A program made the translations under genes and the position numbers. Shown here one piece after another: positions 52,441 through 55,984 of a stretch of 55,984 bases of DNA (position 1 is its first letter; each line of letters begins with the position of its first letter). The notes beneath the pieces were generated by a model. It saw only the letters and a list, made by a program, of their open reading frames with translations. It was not told the DNA's origin and did no database searches. The stretch spans positions 1-55,984 of the forward strand of contig JAJDNF010000079.1 of the NCBI GenBank assembly GCA_022340805.1, given 5' to 3'. This DNA is from Chromatiaceae bacterium. GTDB lineage: Bacteria; Pseudomonadota; Gammaproteobacteria; Chromatiales; Chromatiaceae.

Positions 52441-53402
52441 CAGAAAAACTTCTTCAGATCCATGCCACGATAGAGATCGGCCACCTGTTCGGCATAGCCG
52501 TTGAACATCAGGGTCGGGTGCTTGCTCGAGAACAGGCCCTCCCCGATCACGCGATGACTCGCCTGGCTCCAGCGCGGATGATCCACCTGCGGATTGACGT
52601 TGGCATAGAAGCCGTATTCACCGGGCGCCCGTCGCCACCAGGTGGTCTCCGGAATGGTCCGCGTGAAGCTGATCCGGACGATCGACTTGATGCTCTTGAA
52701 ACCGTATTTCCACGGCACCACCAGGCGCAGCGGTGCGCCGTTCTGATTCGGCAGCAGCTCGCCATACAGGCCGGTCGCCAGGATCGCCAGCGGGTGCATG
52801 GCCTCGTCCATGCGCAGGCCCTCGCGGTAAGGCCAGTCGAGCACCGCCCGGCGCTGCCCCGGCATCTGCTCCTCGTCCACCAGGGTCTCGAAGACGACGT
52901 ACTGGGCCTTCGAGGTCGGCTTGAAGCGCTTGAGCAGGTCGCCGAGCGGAAAGCCTACCCAGGGCACGACCATCGCCCAGGCCTCCACGCAGCGCAACCG
53001 GTAGATGCGTTCCTCGGCCGGGAAGTCCGTGAGCACGTCCTCAATGCCGATCTCACCGGGCGCCTCGCATTCGCCGTCAACGACGATGTGCCACGGACGG
53101 GTCTTCAGCGTGTGTGCATGCTCTGCCGGATCACCCTTGTCGGTGCCGAATTCGTAGAAATTGTTGTACCCGGTGACGTACTCAAATGCCGTCGGCTCCA
53201 GACCGTCGCCGTAACGCGTTTCGATGATGCCCGGGATCGGCGTGCCCTGCCCGGCCGCCTTCACCAGTGCTCCGGCCGGACCGGAGGCCACAGCGCCAAT
53301 CCCCAGCGCAGCGGCCGCCTTGAGGAATTCACGCCTGCGCGCGTAGACACCGGGGTCGGTAATATCGGAAGGCATTATGTCGGCGGGCTTCTTGATCAGC
53401 AT
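52440..53402 (-). CDS. msrP: MsrP periplasmic methionine sulfoxide reductase
   Basis: A 320-residue molybdopterin enzyme that repairs oxidised methionine in periplasmic proteins. It has a twin-arginine signal RRREFLK (22-28) and the molybdenum-ligand Cys138 in [15 protein letters not shown], followed by [21 protein letters not shown]-type substrate-pocket segments. Electrons come from MsrQ encoded downstream. This pair protects the envelope against reactive chlorine and oxygen species. Confidence 0.95.
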   Translation of the reverse strand: MLIKKPADIMPSDITDPGVYARRREFLKAAAALGIGAVASGPAGALVKAAGQGTPIPGIIETRYGDGLEPTAFEYVTGYNNFYEFGTDKGDPAEHAHTLKTRPWHIVVDGECEAPGEIGIEDVLTDFPAEERIYRLRCVEAWAMVVPWVGFPLGDLLKRFKPTSKAQYVVFETLVDEEQMPGQRRAVLDWPYREGLRMDEAMHPLAILATGLYGELLPNQNGAPLRLVVPWKYGFKSIKSIVRISFTRTIPETTWWRRAPGEYGFYANVNPQVDHPRWSQASHRVIGEGLFSSKHPTLMFNGYAEQVADLYRGMDLKKFF

Positions 53403-53458
53403 GGCGTGCAGCCTGAGGGTTGATTGACACTAGAGACCGGCGCAGCGCTGTAAAGATT

Positions 53459-53659
53459 TCACTGGCCTTCCCTGAATTTGGTACGGTTTTGCCGCGCCAG
53501 CCATAGTAACGGACCGATCGCACCGAAGAAGGTGGCGGTCATCGACAGCCTGACCGAGCCGCCGATGGCCAGCACGCCGAATCCGGCCCCTGCGCCCAAC
53601 ACGATCGAGGCCAGTACGACCCGTATCAGCCGGCAGCGATGACATCTGTTCTGCGTCAT
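53459..53659 (-). CDS. Small membrane protein with CxxC
   Basis: A 66-residue protein beginning MTQNRCHRCRLIR, followed by two hydrophobic helices (about 13-30 and 38-54) and a basic tail. The N-terminal CHRC could bind metal. No family recognised. It is 56 bases upstream of msrP on the same strand and may be cotranscribed with it. Confidence 0.55.
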   Translation of the reverse strand: MTQNRCHRCRLIRVVLASIVLGAGAGFGVLAIGGSVRLSMTATFFGAIGPLLWLARQNRTKFREGQ

Positions 53660-53752
53660 TGGCACCTGCAGCAATGGATTCAGCCGAGCGTCGCGGCACT
53701 TCGCCGGCACCCCGCGCTTGAGCCTGGAGGCCAGGCGTAATAAAACCCCACC

Positions 53753-54721
53753 ATGCCCCAGCACCCGGATTCAAACACAGTTAGGCGTTTTGGTCAGCGC
53801 ATGCTCGGCCCATTTCGCGGGGTGATGCATTCGGTGGTCACCGAATGGGCCGACGCAGTGACCACCGATGGGCGCGGCTGGACCCTGTACGTGCGTGGCG
53901 AATGCCTGTACGACGACCTCGCGGACCTCGAACGGCATGCCGTGAGCGTACCGGACGTAAAATTCGGCACCTGGTCGGAGCGCGCCGGCCTGCGGCGCGC
54001 ACCGATCCGCATGCCGACCTTCGACGCGCGCGTGCGCGCAGAGGGTGGACGGCTGCTGGCCGCAGTGCAACGGCATGCCGCGGAACTGCCATTCGCGTTG
54101 GCCGACCACTTCGAGCTGTGGCTGCTGAATGCCGCGACCGGGCTCCCGCTCGCGCTGATCGCATCGGGCTGCAGCATGCATGACTGCGAGGCGCCGGCCG
54201 GCGCGCGTTGGACGCCCGGTCAGCTGTGCATGCGCGAACTCCCCGAGGCACGGGAATTGAACAATGTAATCGCCGAACTCGCCGGGGCCAACCCGCAGGC
54301 GCAGTGGTTCGAGCGCCATGCAGACGGCAGCGGCAGCGCGCGTAGCGCGGTCGCCGGCAGCCATGCGCGTTTGCGGCAGACGCTGCCGAGCGCGTGCTTC
54401 GCCCCGCTGTTCGTCGACGCCGGGGCACTCAGTGAGCAACAGCAAGGTCTGCTCAGTGCACTGCTTCGCTGGCAGTCCCCGGCGCTGTTACAGCTGCCCG
54501 ACCTGTCGATTGAACAGCGAGCCCGGTTCGAGGCCGCCGCCTGCGCGCATGCCTTGCGCCTGGCGGAACAGCTGCCGCTGTACCCCCGCGTGCTCGACAG
54601 CAGCGCCGTCACCGCCGCGCTGGTCGAGGCCCGCCTGCGCAACAGCCGCCCGGGCAAAGACCCCAAGGCCGACGCGGCGCACAGCATGTCACCCGACTAC
54701 ATTGAAATCCCGGACGCCTGA
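53753..54721 (+). CDS. Conserved hypothetical protein
   Basis: A 322-residue soluble protein of unrecognised family. It has no signal peptide or membrane helix. Features visible: DGRGWTLYVRGECLYDDLADLE near residues 39-60, a helix-rich centre, a possible Cys cluster SGCSMHDCEAP (about 137-147) and a Glu/Arg/Leu-rich C-terminal helical part. The full-length frame with ordinary codon use suggests a real gene. It is divergent from the small membrane protein gene and followed closely by the metallo-hydrolase gene on the same strand. Confidence 0.7.
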   Translation: MPQHPDSNTVRRFGQRMLGPFRGVMHSVVTEWADAVTTDGRGWTLYVRGECLYDDLADLERHAVSVPDVKFGTWSERAGLRRAPIRMPTFDARVRAEGGRLLAAVQRHAAELPFALADHFELWLLNAATGLPLALIASGCSMHDCEAPAGARWTPGQLCMRELPEARELNNVIAELAGANPQAQWFERHADGSGSARSAVAGSHARLRQTLPSACFAPLFVDAGALSEQQQGLLSALLRWQSPALLQLPDLSIEQRARFEAAACAHALRLAEQLPLYPRVLDSSAVTAALVEARLRNSRPGKDPKADAAHSMSPDYIEIPDA

Positions 54722-54787
54722 CTGTTGCCGCTGGCACATAATGGCCGCCGACCATCCACCAGGTACCGAGAGGTTCGAAATAACGCC

Positions 54788-55723
54788 ATGCCGATTATCC
54801 CCCGACCAACCACCCTGCTGCTGTTGTTCGCCTTGCTGACACCGGCGCTGGCCGCGCATGCCCAACAGACACTCAAGGCCGAGCAGGTCAGCGACAACAT
54901 CTACGCGATCGTCGGCCCGTTCGGTAACCGGAGCCCGGAGAATCTCGGTAACAATGCGACCTTCGGCGTCATAGTCACCGATGAGGGCGTCATCCTGATC
55001 GACCCGGGTGGCAGCTACCAGGGCGCGGCCGCACTCCAGGCGGCCATCGCACAGATCACCGATCAGCCAGTGCGCATCGTAATCAATACCGGCGGGCAGG
55101 ATCATCGCTGGCTGGGCAATGGCTACTTCAAGGAGCGCGGCGCACGCATCATCAGCAGCCGCAGGGCCGACGAGGACCACAAGGCACGCGCCCAGGATCA
55201 GCTGATCGGGCTCGGCTATCTGATCGGCGCAAACCGGTTGGAGGGGACCGAACCGGTCTACGCGGACGAGGTATTCGACGAGCGCATGGACCTGACGCTG
55301 GGTGGGGTCTCGCTGCAACTGCGCCATGTCGGCCAGGCACACACACCGGGCGACCTGTTCGTCTGGGTGCCGGAAAAATCCGTGCTGTTCGCCGGCGACA
55401 TCGTTTACGTGGGCCGTATGCTCGGCGTGATGGCGTACTCCAACAGCCGTTCGTGGATCGCGGCGTTCAATGCGATCGCCGACCTGGCGCCGGCATCCAT
55501 CGTCCCCGGGCATGGCCCGGTCGCCACGCTCGCGCAGGCCCGCCGCGACACGCTCGATTACCTGGTCACGCTGCGCGAACGCGTCGCCGCGTTCATGCAG
55601 GCCGGACATGGCATCGAGGATATCGGTAACCTGGACCAGTCGGAGTTTGCCTACCTGGTCAGCTACGACGAACTGAAGGGACGCAACGCCCAGCAGGTAT
55701 TCCAGGAGATGGAATGGGAGTGA
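54788..55723 (+). CDS. Secreted metallo-beta-lactamase-fold protein with altered metal site
   Basis: A 311-residue protein with a signal peptide (about 1-25) and an MBL fold resembling periplasmic SoxH-like hydrolases of sulfur oxidisers. The usual HxHxDH motif reads NTGGQDHRWLGN (100-111), losing the first two His while keeping Asp105-His106. The other ligands, His in VGQAHTPGD, Asp in LFAGDIVYVGR and His in VPGHGPV, are present. It may bind only one metal or use a different chemistry. It begins 66 bases after the hypothetical gene and may share its transcript. Confidence 0.82.
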   Translation: MPIIPRPTTLLLLFALLTPALAAHAQQTLKAEQVSDNIYAIVGPFGNRSPENLGNNATFGVIVTDEGVILIDPGGSYQGAAALQAAIAQITDQPVRIVINTGGQDHRWLGNGYFKERGARIISSRRADEDHKARAQDQLIGLGYLIGANRLEGTEPVYADEVFDERMDLTLGGVSLQLRHVGQAHTPGDLFVWVPEKSVLFAGDIVYVGRMLGVMAYSNSRSWIAAFNAIADLAPASIVPGHGPVATLAQARRDTLDYLVTLRERVAAFMQAGHGIEDIGNLDQSEFAYLVSYDELKGRNAQQVFQEMEWE

Positions 55724-55805
55724 CAGCGTGGCCCGGTGCCGTGACTAACCCGCATCTGTCACCGGCATCACGGATGCTGGCGGATTTCGCAGCCGGGCTG
55801 GAGCG

Positions 55806-55831
55806 CAAGTGGTAGCTGTAGCTACCACTTG
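55806..55831. repeat. Perfect 11-bp inverted repeat
   Basis: CAAGTGGTAGC and GCTACCACTTG flank TGTA, 82 bases after the metallo-hydrolase stop. It lacks a T-run; it could be a terminator or a dispersed palindrome. The remaining bases to the window end show nothing else. Confidence 0.55.
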
Positions 55832-55984
55832 AGCGATGACCAAGCCGGCGCGAGCGAGAAACCGCCAGGACCGGGATAGGCAGGCAGCGGAAACAGGGTG
55901 TTAATCGTGGGTCGCGAACAGATCCAATCATTTCTATCGCGATTTCCGCCTGTTACGCCACAGCTGCTTTCCGGCCGGTGACGG

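Overview
The window is a GC-rich (clearly above 60% G+C by eye), gene-dense stretch of a gammaproteobacterial chromosome. A sulfur-globule-type envelope protein, a cytochrome c/DUF302 operon, methionine sulfoxide repair genes (msrPQ) and many c-di-GMP and redox sensor genes suggest a sulfur-oxidising lineage of the Chromatiales type. This is inferred from gene content only; no ribosomal RNA or marker phylogeny was available.

Layout. 1-9.7 kb: small secreted metal-binding-type proteins, a hexose-6-phosphate mutarotase, an operon of cytochrome b561, PepSY protein, response regulator and sensor kinase (minus strand), a divergent ABC-2 exporter pair, a large membrane protein and a lipoprotein. 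9.7-16.7 kb: parC, a sirtuin, a glyoxalase II-like hydrolase and two convergent HDOD paralogues. 16.8-22.7 kb, all minus strand: a PstS-like protein, a beta-barrel protein and a GGDEF/EAL protein, then a cytochrome c/DUF302 pair behind a 17-bp palindrome. 22.9-28.3 kb: parE, a CNP1-like protein, xseB-ispA, folE2 and a periplasmic retropepsin-like protease. 28.4-39.9 kb: the gammaproteobacterial glyA/nrdR/ribD/ribE/ribBA/ribH/nusB/thiL/pgpA order, split by three opposite-strand genes (class II aldolase, patatin, chemoreceptor). 40-42.5 kb: a substrate-binding/GGDEF fusion overlapping a heme-binding membrane sensor. 42.5-44 kb: a poorly coding stretch with two small orphan genes, probably a decayed mobile element, next to tRNA-Pro, tRNA-Arg and tRNA-His. 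44.5-55.7 kb: folD, a degenerate GGDEF protein, ettA, a secreted protein of five internal repeats, the sulfur globule protein, a DUF815 ATPase with a GNAT acetyltransferase, msrPQ, and a secreted metallo-beta-lactamase-fold protein with an altered metal site.

How the genes fit together. Flavin supply (rib genes) sits beside folate and one-carbon genes (glyA, folD, folE2) and dNTP control (nrdR). At least three loci make or contain GGDEF domains coupled to periplasmic ligand-binding or heme domains, so environmental and redox sensing through c-di-GMP is a theme. The most unusual items are the five-repeat secreted protein next to the sulfur globule gene, the heme sensor/diguanylate cyclase pair, the palindrome-controlled cytochrome c-DUF302 operon, the atypical metal site of the last gene and the relic island beside the tRNAs. 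At least four copies of a dispersed GTAGGGTGCA-type repeat lie in intergenic DNA.
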